Notes under the pieces: generated by a model | Told to the model about the DNA's origin: nothing | The model's input: only the letters and a program-made list of their open reading frames with translations | Databases searched by the model: none | Assembly (NCBI RefSeq): GCF_002256285.1 | Contig: NZ_NKJE01000019.1 | Location: forward strand, 1-64,000 | Direction of reading: 5' to 3' | DNA length: 64,000 bases | Source of the DNA: Flavobacterium sp. BFFFF1 | Lineage (GTDB): Bacteria; Bacteroidota; Bacteroidia; Flavobacteriales; Flavobacteriaceae | Shown: in pieces, positions 30,295-40,902 of the stretch | Position numbering within the stretch: the first letter of the stretch is position 1 | Layout: every line of letters begins with the position of its first letter | Made by a program: the position numbers and the translations under genes

Positions 30295-33111
30295 ATGAAG
30301 TTTTCGCTTTCCCTCGCCTTCCTTTTCACATTCCCGGCCATGTTCGCCCAGCAGCCATCACAATTCGTAAACCCTTTAATCGGTACCGGAGGCCATGGAC
30401 ACACTTTCCCCGGCGCAACATTACCATTCGGCATGGTACAGCTATCACCGGACACCAGAATCGACGGAAGCTGGGACGGTTGTTCCGGATATCATTATTC
30501 AGATAACGTGATTTACGGCTTTTCACATACCCACCTCAACGGTACCGGCGTGTCTGATTTCGGCGACATCATGCTGATGCCCACAATGGGAGAACCGTCA
30601 CTGGTTAATACAGCATATTCATCCGCTTTTTCTCACAATACCGAGAAAACTTCAGCAGGATTTTATGCCGTAAAACTCGAAAAAGACAATATCGATGTCG
30701 CGTTAACCACCACCAACAGGGTTGGTTTACACCAATACACATTCAATAAAGACGGACAGGCAAACATTATCCTCGATTTAAACCATCGCGATAAGCTGCT
30801 GATGGGCGAAGTGCGTGTTATCAATAAAAAGACCATTGAAGTGTTGAGAAGAAGCGAAGTGTGGGCCCGCGATCAGTATGTTTACGCACGCATCGAATTC
30901 AGCAAACCGATGAAAATCACCAAAGTCAATAACAATGCGTTTGCACCAGCCAAAACCACGGATAAATTTTTCGCAGGCAGCTTATTGGCGCTGAGTTTCT
31001 CCAAAGAGGTAAAAAAAGGAGACAAAATTTTAATCAAAGTATCAATTTCACCTACGGGCTACGAAGGTGCTGAAAAAAACATGTCGGAGCTCAAAGGCTG
31101 GGATTTTGAGAAAACAAAAAAAAGCGCCGAAACCACCTGGAACAAAGAACTATCAAAAATCGAAGTAACTTCCGGCGATAAAAATAAGAAAACAATCTTC
31201 TATACAGCATTGTATCATACGATGGTGCAGCCGAACATTGCGCAGGACGTAGACGGCAAATACCGTGGCCGTGATAACGAAATCCACACCGCCGTTGGTT
31301 TTGATTATTATTCGGTATTCTCGCTTTGGGACACGTTCCGTGCAGCGCATCCGTTGTACACATTAATTGAAAAGAAACGCACCGCCGACTTCATCAATAC
31401 GTTCATCAAACAGTATGAGCAAGGCGGCAGATTGCCTGTCTGGGAACTGGCGTCTAATGAGACTGATTGCATGATTGGCTATCATTCTGTTTCGGTAATT
31501 GCCGATGCGATGGTCAAAGGAATTTCAGGATTTGATTACGAAAAAGCCTTTGAGGCCGCAAAGCACAGTGCGATGCTAAACCACCTTGGTTTAGATGCCT
31601 ACAAAAAAAATGGTTTTATCGCGATTGACGATGAACATGAAAGCGTCTCCAAAACACTCGAATATGCTTACGACGATTGGTGTATCGCACAAATGGCGCT
31701 GATCCTGAACAAGCCAAAAGACTACAGCTATTTTGAAAAACGCTCGCAAAACTGGAAAAATATTTTTGACAATAAAACCGGGTTTATGCGGCCAAAGAAA
31801 AACGGCGGCTGGGAAACCCCTTTTGACCCACGCGAAGTGAGTAACAATTTCACCGAAGGCAATTCCTGGCAATACTCCTTTTTCGTGCCGCAAAACATCT
31901 GGGGCATAATCCGCGCCTACGGTGGCGCTGATAAATTTGAAGCCAAACTTGACGAAATGTTTGCCGCGCCTTCCGCAACGACCGGGCGCGAGCAGGTGGA
32001 TATCACAGGATTAATCGGTCAATATGCGCATGGTAACGAGCCAAGCCATCATATGGCCTACTTGTACAATTACGTCGGAAAACCGGAAAAGACGGCAAAA
32101 AAAGTAGACTTTATCCTCAATAATTTCTACAAAAACGCGCCTGATGGACTGATTGGCAATGAAGACTGCGGCCAGATGAGCGCATGGTATGTTTTAAGTT
32201 CAATGGGTATTTACGCGGTCTCGCCGGGATACCCGAAATGGAGTGTTACGGAACCAAATTTCGAAATCATAAAAGTAAATTTCGAAGACGGTACATCAGC
32301 AAGTATTTCAAAACACTTGGGAATCAGTTACATGGAAACATTTGGCATTTTAGACGCCAAAAGAGATCTTGGTAAAGGCGCTGCATCGGTAATAAACATC
32401 ACACCGGTTCCTGTTTTTAATGCAAAAGCAAAGACATTTTCTGATAAAATGCAGGTTGGCATCAATGCTAACGATGGGGAAGACAAGGTCTTTTACAATA
32501 TCCAAAACGCGAAAACCAATAATTCCGCTTTCAAACCCTTTATAGGACCGTTCGACATCGAGGAAAGCAGTACGGTGAGCGCTTACACCATAAGAAAAGG
32601 CGTTTCCAGCGACACGATTTCAGCACAATACTTTAAAAAACCGAACAATTACACCGTAAACATTATCTCCAAATACAACAGCCAGTACAATGCCGGCGGA
32701 CCTGACGGACTAATCGATCGTGTATTCGGCAATGAAAACTGGCGCAAAGGCGACTGGCAGGGTTATCAATCTCAGGATTTCGAGGCGGTTATAGATCTGC
32801 AGGGCAAAAGAAGGGTTTCTGAAGTTTCAGCAAATTTCCTCCAGGATTCCCGTTCATGGATTTTGATGCCGGTTAAAGTAGACTTTTATACCTCTGACGA
32901 CAACATCAATTTTACGCTGGTAAAAACGATTGACAATACACTCGATCCCAAAATCTCAGAAACAAAAATTATAGATTTTAAAAGCGCCATTGCTCCCGCG
33001 ATTACACGCTATATTAAGGTTAAGGCATATAATTATGGCCCGCTTCCAGAATGGCATCAGGGTTATGGCGGGGATGCTTTTATTTTCGTGGATGAGATTA
33101 CTGTAAAATAG
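30295..33111 (+). CDS. GH92 family glycosyl hydrolase (alpha-mannosidase-like) with C-terminal F5/8 type C-like domain
   Basis: FVNPLIGTGGHGHTFPGATLPFGMVQLSPDT; LPVWELASNETDCMIGYHSVSVIADA; GNEPSHHMAYLYNYVGKP. Signal peptide supports ATG 30295. Confidence 0.93.
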   Translation: MKFSLSLAFLFTFPAMFAQQPSQFVNPLIGTGGHGHTFPGATLPFGMVQLSPDTRIDGSWDGCSGYHYSDNVIYGFSHTHLNGTGVSDFGDIMLMPTMGEPSLVNTAYSSAFSHNTEKTSAGFYAVKLEKDNIDVALTTTNRVGLHQYTFNKDGQANIILDLNHRDKLLMGEVRVINKKTIEVLRRSEVWARDQYVYARIEFSKPMKITKVNNNAFAPAKTTDKFFAGSLLALSFSKEVKKGDKILIKVSISPTGYEGAEKNMSELKGWDFEKTKKSAETTWNKELSKIEVTSGDKNKKTIFYTALYHTMVQPNIAQDVDGKYRGRDNEIHTAVGFDYYSVFSLWDTFRAAHPLYTLIEKKRTADFINTFIKQYEQGGRLPVWELASNETDCMIGYHSVSVIADAMVKGISGFDYEKAFEAAKHSAMLNHLGLDAYKKNGFIAIDDEHESVSKTLEYAYDDWCIAQMALILNKPKDYSYFEKRSQNWKNIFDNKTGFMRPKKNGGWETPFDPREVSNNFTEGNSWQYSFFVPQNIWGIIRAYGGADKFEAKLDEMFAAPSATTGREQVDITGLIGQYAHGNEPSHHMAYLYNYVGKPEKTAKKVDFILNNFYKNAPDGLIGNEDCGQMSAWYVLSSMGIYAVSPGYPKWSVTEPNFEIIKVNFEDGTSASISKHLGISYMETFGILDAKRDLGKGAASVINITPVPVFNAKAKTFSDKMQVGINANDGEDKVFYNIQNAKTNNSAFKPFIGPFDIEESSTVSAYTIRKGVSSDTISAQYFKKPNNYTVNIISKYNSQYNAGGPDGLIDRVFGNENWRKGDWQGYQSQDFEAVIDLQGKRRVSEVSANFLQDSRSWILMPVKVDFYTSDDNINFTLVKTIDNTLDPKISETKIIDFKSAIAPAITRYIKVKAYNYGPLPEWHQGYGGDAFIFVDEITVK

Positions 33112-33153
33112 TCAAAAGTCGAAAGTCAAAAGTCGAAAGTCGAAAGTCGAAAG
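33111..33153 (+). repeat. Six tandem 7-bp units GTC(G/A)AAA
   Basis: gtcaaaa gtcgaaa gtcaaaa gtcgaaa gtcgaaa gtcgaaa g between GH92 and the amidohydrolase gene. Confidence 0.95.
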
Positions 33154-33176
33154 AAATAGAAAATGGAGTCTGTATC

Positions 33177-33941
33177 ATGAAAATAGCTTTAATGCAATCA
33201 TCATTGGCCTGGGAAAATGCTGAAACCAACAGGAAGCATTTCGAAGAACAAATCAGTGGGATTAATGAAGATATAGATTTAATCGTTCTTCCTGAAATGT
33301 TTACAACGGGTTTTTCCATGAAACCTCGGGACATTTCAGAAACCATGGATGGTGAAACGGTCCATTGGATGAAAGATTTGGCAAAAGCTAAAGACGCCGC
33401 AATTACGGGAAGCGTGATCATCACTGAAGAGGGCCATTTTTACAACCGTTTGCTCTTTGTTTTGCCTTCCGGAGAAATCTACACCTATGACAAGAGGCAT
33501 TTGTTTTCGCTCGTTGGTGAAGACCGGATATATACGAAAGGGGCTAACCGCTTAATCATTGACTACAGGGGATTTAAAATTTGCCCATTGATATGTTATG
33601 ACCTTCGCTTTCCTGTTTTTTCAAGAAATACCGACCATTTTGATCTGTTGCTGTATGTGGCCAATTGGCCGAAACCGCGTATGGCAGCGTGGGACATTTT
33701 ACTTCAGGCACGTGCCATCGAAAATATGTGCTATACTATTGGCGTAAACCGCGTCGGCGAAGATAATAACGGCCTCGAATACGCGGGCCATTCTCAGGCA
33801 TTTGATTTTCTTGGAAATTCCTTAACAACCATCTCTGAAAAAGAAACGGTCCTGATTGCGACATTGGAAAAAGGACAGATGCTGGAAGTACGCAGCAAAC
33901 TACCATTTCTCAACGATCGGGATGATTTCATTATTTTATAA
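33177..33941 (+). CDS. Nitrilase-family amidohydrolase (omega-amidase-like)
   Basis: DLIVLPEMFTTGFSM (Glu), YDKRHLF (Lys), ICYDLRFPVF (Cys). Confidence 0.93.
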   Translation: MKIALMQSSLAWENAETNRKHFEEQISGINEDIDLIVLPEMFTTGFSMKPRDISETMDGETVHWMKDLAKAKDAAITGSVIITEEGHFYNRLLFVLPSGEIYTYDKRHLFSLVGEDRIYTKGANRLIIDYRGFKICPLICYDLRFPVFSRNTDHFDLLLYVANWPKPRMAAWDILLQARAIENMCYTIGVNRVGEDNNGLEYAGHSQAFDFLGNSLTTISEKETVLIATLEKGQMLEVRSKLPFLNDRDDFIIL

Positions 33942-35558
33942 TTACCCTCCCAAATCGACATCCTCGTTGACGTCCCAGTTAGACCGTACCTCTAACGGCG
34001 TACCAAAATAAATAACGTCTTCAGGCTGTGTCTTCTCAAGAAAGTTTCCCGGATCCCATTGCCTGTTTTTATTGGCATCATAAATGACCCGCAACACAAA
34101 TTTATTGGGCTCCAGCCCGAGGAATTCAACTGTAGAGGCACTTTCTGAATATTCTTCAGCAAGCACTTTTCCTATTTCGTCCGTAAGTTGCACCATCACG
34201 GGGAACTGCTTGACATTTTTGAGGTTAATGATCAGGTTCCCATATTCAGACGACTGCTTTGTAGACAAACGGTAATCCAGCGAGTCGTTTGCCTTATCGA
34301 ACAAATCAGTCAAAGCACCCGGCAATACGGATATTGCATACTTTTGTTCGGGTTCCCTGTTAAAACGAAATTTCAGCTGCTGCAGAAATGCGTCGTATTC
34401 AGTTTTAAATGGCACTGCCTTGTTATTCAGATCAAGCACGGTAATTCTTGTAGTGTCAATCTTAACCAGGGGCGTTACCGATTTAAGGCTAAATTCCTGT
34501 CTCGGATGAATGGTCCCATTTATAGACGGGCTGATACTGAGCGAGTCCGTTTTCTGGCTTTTCAGTTTCACAAAAAAATCCTTTGCAAAATTGTCTTTTA
34601 CTACGCTCACCGCAATCGAATCCGCTTTTACCGGTTTAAACCAAACCTGAACCGAGTCTTTGTCGGGCATTTGAGTCACAATAGACGGTAGCATTTCGTC
34701 GCCGTTTTTTAATGTGGCTTTAATATTCCTTGGATCCCCCTCATAGCCCATGATTAAACGGCCGCCGGCTGCCTGTGTCGGCTTTAGTGCTTTAAATGAC
34801 GGAATTTGTTTGGATAATTTCAGTGCGTAACGCTGCGCTGTGGGAATGGTAATGGGTTCACTGTAAAAACCCAACTTGTCTTTTTTAGGGTCGAACTTAT
34901 AATTTGCTACAACATCCTTTAACGCTACAAGCAGGTACTTCCCTGCTTTAATATTTTCAATCCTGAACGTGGAAAGGCTGTCTAAGGTATTGGTGACGTA
35001 TCTCGGCTTTTCTTTATAAATAATCGAATCGTTGTATTCCTCATCCATTTCATACAACATCACATTTACAAAATTATCCGTTTTGGTTTCGAGAGCGTCC
35101 TGGATCGTCCCCTCAATCTTTAACGAATCAATGTAACTCCCGGTAGAAAACACATATTTAAACTGCGACACGGGATTCCCTTCGTTGTTGTCCTGAATGC
35201 TCTGCCCGAAATTCAGGCTGTAAGTGGTATTTTCTTTTAACGTATCTGTCAGGCGGATCGAAATGAATTTACTGGCTACGGTAGGTGTAATGTCAGGCGT
35301 GCTGGCCATCGGAGGCGAAACGACAAGCTGTTTGTTCACATCCTTTAATTTCACGTACTCGTCAAAATACAATTTTATCGTTTTGCCTTTAAAATTGACC
35401 GAACCATTCCTTGGCTCGCTCAGTTGCAGTACCGGTGCAATCGTGTCCTTGGCGCCTCCTGTAATCGTGCCCCGCTTCGCGCAACCCACAATCGCTAAAC
35501 CCAGTAGTAAAAACAATAAAGGAAATCTCTTTTTCAACGCATATAATTTAACTGTCAC
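33942..35558 (-). CDS. Lipoprotein with SbsA-type Ig-like domain
   Basis: Lipobox LAIVGC; DTIAPVLQLSEPRNGSVNFKGKTIKLYFDEYVKLKD. Confidence 0.85.
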   Translation of the reverse strand: MTVKLYALKKRFPLLFLLLGLAIVGCAKRGTITGGAKDTIAPVLQLSEPRNGSVNFKGKTIKLYFDEYVKLKDVNKQLVVSPPMASTPDITPTVASKFISIRLTDTLKENTTYSLNFGQSIQDNNEGNPVSQFKYVFSTGSYIDSLKIEGTIQDALETKTDNFVNVMLYEMDEEYNDSIIYKEKPRYVTNTLDSLSTFRIENIKAGKYLLVALKDVVANYKFDPKKDKLGFYSEPITIPTAQRYALKLSKQIPSFKALKPTQAAGGRLIMGYEGDPRNIKATLKNGDEMLPSIVTQMPDKDSVQVWFKPVKADSIAVSVVKDNFAKDFFVKLKSQKTDSLSISPSINGTIHPRQEFSLKSVTPLVKIDTTRITVLDLNNKAVPFKTEYDAFLQQLKFRFNREPEQKYAISVLPGALTDLFDKANDSLDYRLSTKQSSEYGNLIINLKNVKQFPVMVQLTDEIGKVLAEEYSESASTVEFLGLEPNKFVLRVIYDANKNRQWDPGNFLEKTQPEDVIYFGTPLEVRSNWDVNEDVDLGG

Positions 35559-35612
35559 AAAATAACGATTATATTTAGTGTTGGCGAAATGTTTTAAGAA
35601 AATTATGGCTGG

Positions 35613-36296
35613 TCAGGAATGGGTAATTGCCATCGTAACAATACTTAATTTCGCGCCCGGGATTTTCAGGATCGCCCTCCCGCAGGCTTCGAGCGTAGCG
35701 CCGGTTGTGAGCACATCGTCGATCAACAGGAAGTGCCTATTGTGGTGGTGTTCCGTATCAATGACGTCAAAAACATGTTCAGTGTTATAAGCGCGTTGCA
35801 CCAGATTCTTCTTCGACTGCGTTTCAGAATATACTTTTCGGATCAAAATACCGCTATCGTAATCTACCTGCAGCTTTTGGGCCAACGCCTTTCCAAAAGT
35901 TGTCACCTGATTAAACCCGCGCTGTCGCATTCTCTTCTTATGTAATGGTACGGGCACAATCAGGTCAATTTGGGCATTACGTAAAACGGACTTTAAGTCT
36001 TCACCATACCAAAGACCGATCACTGTCCCGATTTCCTCATGACCGCGGTACTTTAGGCTATGGATCATTTCCTGTACAATTCCCTTTTTATGAAAATATA
36101 AAAATGACGAGGCATGCTCCAAAGGAAGGCGCCCATAAAATTTCTTCACCACTTCATTTTCCGGGTTATTGTAAAATTCTGTGAGTGGCAGTTCATGGCG
36201 GCAAACCGTACAAATCACATATTCGTGCTGCAACAGCAGACTTTTGCAACCGCAGCATACCTTAGGAAATAGGAGATTAATGAGAAGTTTAAACAT
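35613..36296 (-). CDS. ComF family protein (phosphoribosyltransferase-like)
   Basis: Zn-ribbon CCGCKSLLLQHEYVICTVC; HKKRMRQRGFNQ; LLIDDVLTTGATL. Start set at MFKLLINLLFP. Confidence 0.9.
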   Translation of the reverse strand: MFKLLINLLFPKVCCGCKSLLLQHEYVICTVCRHELPLTEFYNNPENEVVKKFYGRLPLEHASSFLYFHKKGIVQEMIHSLKYRGHEEIGTVIGLWYGEDLKSVLRNAQIDLIVPVPLHKKRMRQRGFNQVTTFGKALAQKLQVDYDSGILIRKVYSETQSKKNLVQRAYNTEHVFDVIDTEHHHNRHFLLIDDVLTTGATLEACGRAILKIPGAKLSIVTMAITHS

Positions 36297-36457
36297 CGTC
36301 GGGAATTTTGCTGTTAAAAATAATGAAGCCCAAAACTTCATTTTACGTATAATCCGTAATTTTTCTTAAATAAATTATTGGAAACCCAACCCTTAAATCA
36401 AAAGCCAAAGATTAACCTCATTTTTATTCCCGTTGCTTTATTATTAAGAAAAACTGC

Positions 36458-36465
36458 TATTTTTG
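36458..36465 (+). promoter_or_regulatory. -7 box TATTTTTG immediately upstream of glyS
   Basis: TTG at 36433 and TATTTTTG at 36458; ATG at 36473. Confidence 0.55.
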
Positions 36466-36472
36466 CACCACT

Positions 36473-38017
36473 ATGGCAAAACAGGAAGATTTATTTAAGA
36501 ATGTGGTTTCGCACGCAAAGGAGTACGGTTTTATTTTTCCGTCCAGCGAAATCTACGATGGTTTGAGCGCAGTATATGATTACGCGCAAAACGGTGTCGA
36601 ACTGAAGAAAAACATCCGCGAATATTGGTGGAAATCAATGGTACAGATGCATGAGAATATCGTAGGCCTTGATGCCGCAATCCTGATGCACCCCACTACC
36701 TGGAAAGCTTCCGGACACGTCGATGCCTTTAACGACCCGTTGATTGACAACAAGGATTCTAAGAAAAGATACCGTGCCGATGTCCTTATAGAGGATTACG
36801 CCGAAAAACTGAACCAAAAAGCTGAAAAGGAAATCGAAAAAGCGGCCGCCCGTTTTGGCGCATCTTTTGACCGGGAACAATATACCACGACCAATCCACG
36901 TGTGATGGAATACCTGGCGAAAAACAGGGAAATCCTTGAACGGATGGGCCGCTCCTTAGGTTCCGGCGACCTCGAAGATGTAAAAAATCTGATTGAAGAG
37001 CTCGAAATCGCAGACCCAGAAACCGGTTCCCGCAACTGGACTGATGTAAAGCAATTCAACCTAATGTTTGGGACGAAGTTAGGCGCTTCCGCAGAAAACG
37101 CTATGGACTTATACCTGCGCCCGGAGACGGCACAGGGAATTTTCGTAAACTTCCTGAACGTACAGAAGTCCGGCCGTATGAAGATTCCGTTTGGGATTGC
37201 ACAAACCGGAAAAGCGTTCCGTAACGAGATCGTTGCGCGGCAGTTTATCTTCCGCATGCGCGAATTCGAACAAATGGAAATGCAGTTCTTCGTAAAGCCC
37301 GGAGAGGAAATGAAATGGTACGAATATTGGAAAGAAACCCGTTTAAACTGGCATTTATCGCTTGGTTTGGGCAAACAAAACTACCGTTTCCACGACCATG
37401 AAAAACTCGCGCATTATGCCAATGCCGCTGCCGATATCGAATTTAACTTCCCGTTCGGATTCAAGGAATTGGAAGGCATTCATTCCAGGACCGACTTTGA
37501 TTTAAAAGCCCACGAAGAATTTTCAGGCAAGAAAATGCAGTATTTCGATACCGAGGAAAATAAGAATTATACGCCATACGTGGTGGAAACCTCCGTAGGT
37601 CTTGACCGTATGTTCTTAGCGGTGTTCTCCAATTCCTTAAAAGAAGAAACTTTAGAAGATGGCTCCGTAAGGACCGTATTGCAATTGCCATCCGTATTGG
37701 CACCGACAAAAGCAGCCGTATTGCCGTTGGTGAAAAAAGACGGGCTGCCTGAAATTGCACGCAACATCATCGAAGAACTGAAATGGGACTTCAATATGGC
37801 CTATGATGAAAAAGATGCTGTTGGGCGTCGTTACAGAAGACAGGATGCTTTAGGCACACCGTTTTGTATCACTGTTGATCACCAGACACTGGAAGACAAG
37901 ACCGTAACCATACGCCACCGCGACAGCATGAAACAGGACCGTGTGGCCATTTCGGAATTGAAATCCATCATTGAAAATGAAGTTTCGATGAAAAACTGGT
38001 TATTGAAAATGAAATAA
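36473..38017 (+). CDS. glyS: Glycyl-tRNA synthetase (single-chain class II)
   Basis: GFIFPSSEIYDGLSAVYDYAQNG; LYLRPETAQGIFVNF; AFRNEI; VETSVGLDRMFLAV. Confidence 0.97.
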   Translation: MAKQEDLFKNVVSHAKEYGFIFPSSEIYDGLSAVYDYAQNGVELKKNIREYWWKSMVQMHENIVGLDAAILMHPTTWKASGHVDAFNDPLIDNKDSKKRYRADVLIEDYAEKLNQKAEKEIEKAAARFGASFDREQYTTTNPRVMEYLAKNREILERMGRSLGSGDLEDVKNLIEELEIADPETGSRNWTDVKQFNLMFGTKLGASAENAMDLYLRPETAQGIFVNFLNVQKSGRMKIPFGIAQTGKAFRNEIVARQFIFRMREFEQMEMQFFVKPGEEMKWYEYWKETRLNWHLSLGLGKQNYRFHDHEKLAHYANAAADIEFNFPFGFKELEGIHSRTDFDLKAHEEFSGKKMQYFDTEENKNYTPYVVETSVGLDRMFLAVFSNSLKEETLEDGSVRTVLQLPSVLAPTKAAVLPLVKKDGLPEIARNIIEELKWDFNMAYDEKDAVGRRYRRQDALGTPFCITVDHQTLEDKTVTIRHRDSMKQDRVAISELKSIIENEVSMKNWLLKMK

Positions 38018-38044
38018 TTCATTTATTTTAATAATATTTGGGCC

Positions 38045-39340
38045 ATGAGAATTGGCCCTTTTTTATGTCTTGTCCTTTCGGTTTTTGGCTTTTGCCAAAT
38101 GGCCGCACAGGATTTGCCTATAGACACCACTGACACGGGCTATCGCACCGAGCTGGAAACGCTTTTCCTAAAACGCACTGCCGCTACCAAAGCCGTACTG
38201 TCCAAAATCGACAACCGGCAGGTACGCCGCGAGGTCCTTGAAAGCTATACGGAACACGCGGGAGAATTCCTGGAACTGATCCAAAAAGGCGTCTTTATTC
38301 GGGATAAGAAATATTCAGGCCTACTGGAAAACATCCTCGAAAAAATAAAACACGCCAATCCCGACCAGCATTTTGACGACATGAAACTCCTGATTGCCGC
38401 CAGCAACAATTCGAATGCCTATAACATCGGTAACGACTTTGTCGTGTTCAATCTGCCCATCATCTTTGATATTGTCAATGAATATGAACTCGCTTTTATC
38501 CTAAGTCATGAAATGGCACACCAAAAACTGAACCATGTCCTGCAATCCTTGGTCCGCAGCAAGGAAATCAGCAATTCTGACGAAGTAAAATCCAGGACCA
38601 GGGCGATCGCACGGCAGAAGTACAACCAAGGAAAACAGGCATCCGAACTCTACAAGCAAATCATTTACGGCAGCCGCGAAGAAAGCCGTAAAAAGGAGGT
38701 ACAGGCCGATTCACTGGGCTATATATTCTTTAGCAAAACGTATCCTGATTACAGGTACCAGGCCGTAAAAACGCTCGAAGTCTTAAAGAATATCGACACC
38801 CCAAAAGATTCATTGTTGTTGGCCGATTACCAGGAAATTTTTGCAAAACACCAGTTAACCTTCAAACCGGAATGGATTGCCGATGGTGAAAACCACTACA
38901 GCTACCAAAAGGACAAGTCATGGAACGTTGACTCGTTACGCACCCATCCCAACTGCGATCAACGCATCGTTTTCCTGAAGGAACGCTTTAAAATTAACGA
39001 CAGCGATGTGAAGGATGTCAGCCCGGCAACTTTCCAAGACCTGAAAAAAGACAGCGCCAGCGAGTATATCTTCGCACTGTATTTTATCGAGGAATATGGC
39101 GAATCGCTTTACAACACATTATTATCCCTGAAAAAAAATCCCGATGATGCGTTCCTGAAAAAAATGCTGCACGATAATTTGTTGAAGATCAGCATCGCCC
39201 GAAATAATTTCACCGCCAACAAATATGTCAGGACCGAAGATCCCGAGTATTCAGACAGTTACAACCGCTTCCTGCGATTCGTCGGAAACCTTAGAAAAAG
39301 CGAACTAAACCAAATTATAGAAACATTTAAACAACCATGA
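38045..39340 (+). CDS. M48 family metallopeptidase (secreted)
   Basis: Signal peptide; AFILSHEMAHQKLNH zinc motif; EVQADSLGYIFF. Confidence 0.9.
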   Translation: MRIGPFLCLVLSVFGFCQMAAQDLPIDTTDTGYRTELETLFLKRTAATKAVLSKIDNRQVRREVLESYTEHAGEFLELIQKGVFIRDKKYSGLLENILEKIKHANPDQHFDDMKLLIAASNNSNAYNIGNDFVVFNLPIIFDIVNEYELAFILSHEMAHQKLNHVLQSLVRSKEISNSDEVKSRTRAIARQKYNQGKQASELYKQIIYGSREESRKKEVQADSLGYIFFSKTYPDYRYQAVKTLEVLKNIDTPKDSLLLADYQEIFAKHQLTFKPEWIADGENHYSYQKDKSWNVDSLRTHPNCDQRIVFLKERFKINDSDVKDVSPATFQDLKKDSASEYIFALYFIEEYGESLYNTLLSLKKNPDDAFLKKMLHDNLLKISIARNNFTANKYVRTEDPEYSDSYNRFLRFVGNLRKSELNQIIETFKQP

Positions 39341-40884
39341 TGAGAAAATTACTATTGCTTTTATTTTTCGTAACAAGCGTGACGGTTTCGGCACAGACCA
39401 CAAAACTAAGCGCACTTTCCAGCGCCGATTTCCTGAGTTCAAAAATCGTCTATGACGACAACGGCAACGATGTCTACGGCTATTTCCTGCTCTATCAAAA
39501 AGACAAAAAAAGCAAGGGTAATTTTGAGCTCGAATATGTATTGCTTGATAAGAACCTGAATAAAATGGCATCCGGAACGTTTGCGCAGCAGCGCGCCACC
39601 TCCATGTTCGTCGATTTTACGACGGAACTGCTGTACGTGAAAAAACTCGGCGACAAGATTTACTTCAGCCTTGGTGATGTCATGAAGGGTTATGAGGACA
39701 TTTACGATATGTTCGGGTTGTACGGCTTAAGAACATTGGACCTCAAGGATTTCAAGGTTTCTGAAGTCACGTATATGCGTAATTTCGCGCCTGCTTACGG
39801 CGATATTACCAAAATGAAACGAAAGGAAATGGACGAATTTCAATACATGAAGCCGACGCAGAACAACGGATTTGTCGTATTTGAAGAATCGGTAATGGAC
39901 ATTTCCATGCGCGTCTTTATGGGTAAAAGAAATGCCAGGAACATCCGGAAATTCCGCTTTTACGACATGGACCTGAAGGAGAAATGGAGTTATGAATACA
40001 AGGAAACCGGTGACAAGTCCTTTTATGAATACAACTATTTCGGGGGTGAAGGCAATGACATGGTGTTTTTCAAGGAATTTTATGAGAAAGCGAGCGACCG
40101 CCACAGCGACATTTCGTATGAATTCTTTGATGTACAGAGCGGAAAAAAGAAATTTGAAATCCGTGTAAACGATACACAAAACCTGCTGCGCGTCAGGAGG
40201 ATACTGTTTGAGGAAAACAAGGTGATCGTTTTTGCTGCAACGAACGATTTCAACAACAAGGATAACTTTGCAGCGGACAAGATTACGGGCTACGCTAAAA
40301 TCACTTACGACCGCGCTACAGGAAAAGAGTTGGGCAGGAGCTATTTCAAATGGGAGCAACTGGCTGACAAACTGGAAATCGATGCCTACGGAAAGATTAA
40401 GTCTTATGGTTTCATCCACTTCCTGGACTACAAACGCACGACGGACGGCAAAACGATCGTCATCGGCGAAGGCTTTTCGGTTAAGGGTGGTTCTGAAATC
40501 CGCGACCTGTTTACGTTTGTTTTTGACGACAACATGAAATTGGTCGATTACCAGGTTATCAACAAACTTAAAAACGGGGTACCGGCAATCGGTTACGGAA
40601 CGTACCTGCAGTCCATCGGAGCATTTGATTATATGTATTCGCAAAAGCTTCCCGGCGATGGCTATGTCTTTTATTATGCCGACAATGAAAAGAAATCAAA
40701 GAAAAATCCGTCATGGGTACTGGGGATTGTGACGTATGTCGATGGGGCTTTCAGCACCCAGAAGGTGACACTGACCACCCAAAAAGGCCAAATCTATCCG
40801 CTAAAGGCCAAAAACGGTTACATCTTACTGCGCGAAGACACCGATAAGGATTCGGAATTGCGCCTTGAGAAAATCAACTACTAA
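39337..40884 (+). CDS. Uncharacterised secreted protein (paralogue A)
   Basis: 515 aa, signal peptide; homologous along its length to the next gene; ATGA overlap with the M48 gene. Confidence 0.8.
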   Translation: MMRKLLLLLFFVTSVTVSAQTTKLSALSSADFLSSKIVYDDNGNDVYGYFLLYQKDKKSKGNFELEYVLLDKNLNKMASGTFAQQRATSMFVDFTTELLYVKKLGDKIYFSLGDVMKGYEDIYDMFGLYGLRTLDLKDFKVSEVTYMRNFAPAYGDITKMKRKEMDEFQYMKPTQNNGFVVFEESVMDISMRVFMGKRNARNIRKFRFYDMDLKEKWSYEYKETGDKSFYEYNYFGGEGNDMVFFKEFYEKASDRHSDISYEFFDVQSGKKKFEIRVNDTQNLLRVRRILFEENKVIVFAATNDFNNKDNFAADKITGYAKITYDRATGKELGRSYFKWEQLADKLEIDAYGKIKSYGFIHFLDYKRTTDGKTIVIGEGFSVKGGSEIRDLFTFVFDDNMKLVDYQVINKLKNGVPAIGYGTYLQSIGAFDYMYSQKLPGDGYVFYYADNEKKSKKNPSWVLGIVTYVDGAFSTQKVTLTTQKGQIYPLKAKNGYILLREDTDKDSELRLEKINY

Positions 40885-40902
40885 AAAGACGCCGCCACTC
40901 CA

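Noticed and set aside
39727-40644. 305-aa minus-strand ORF
   Set aside because: Fully antisense to paralogue A, whose signal peptide and paralogy support the plus strand; the antisense product has no recognisable motif.
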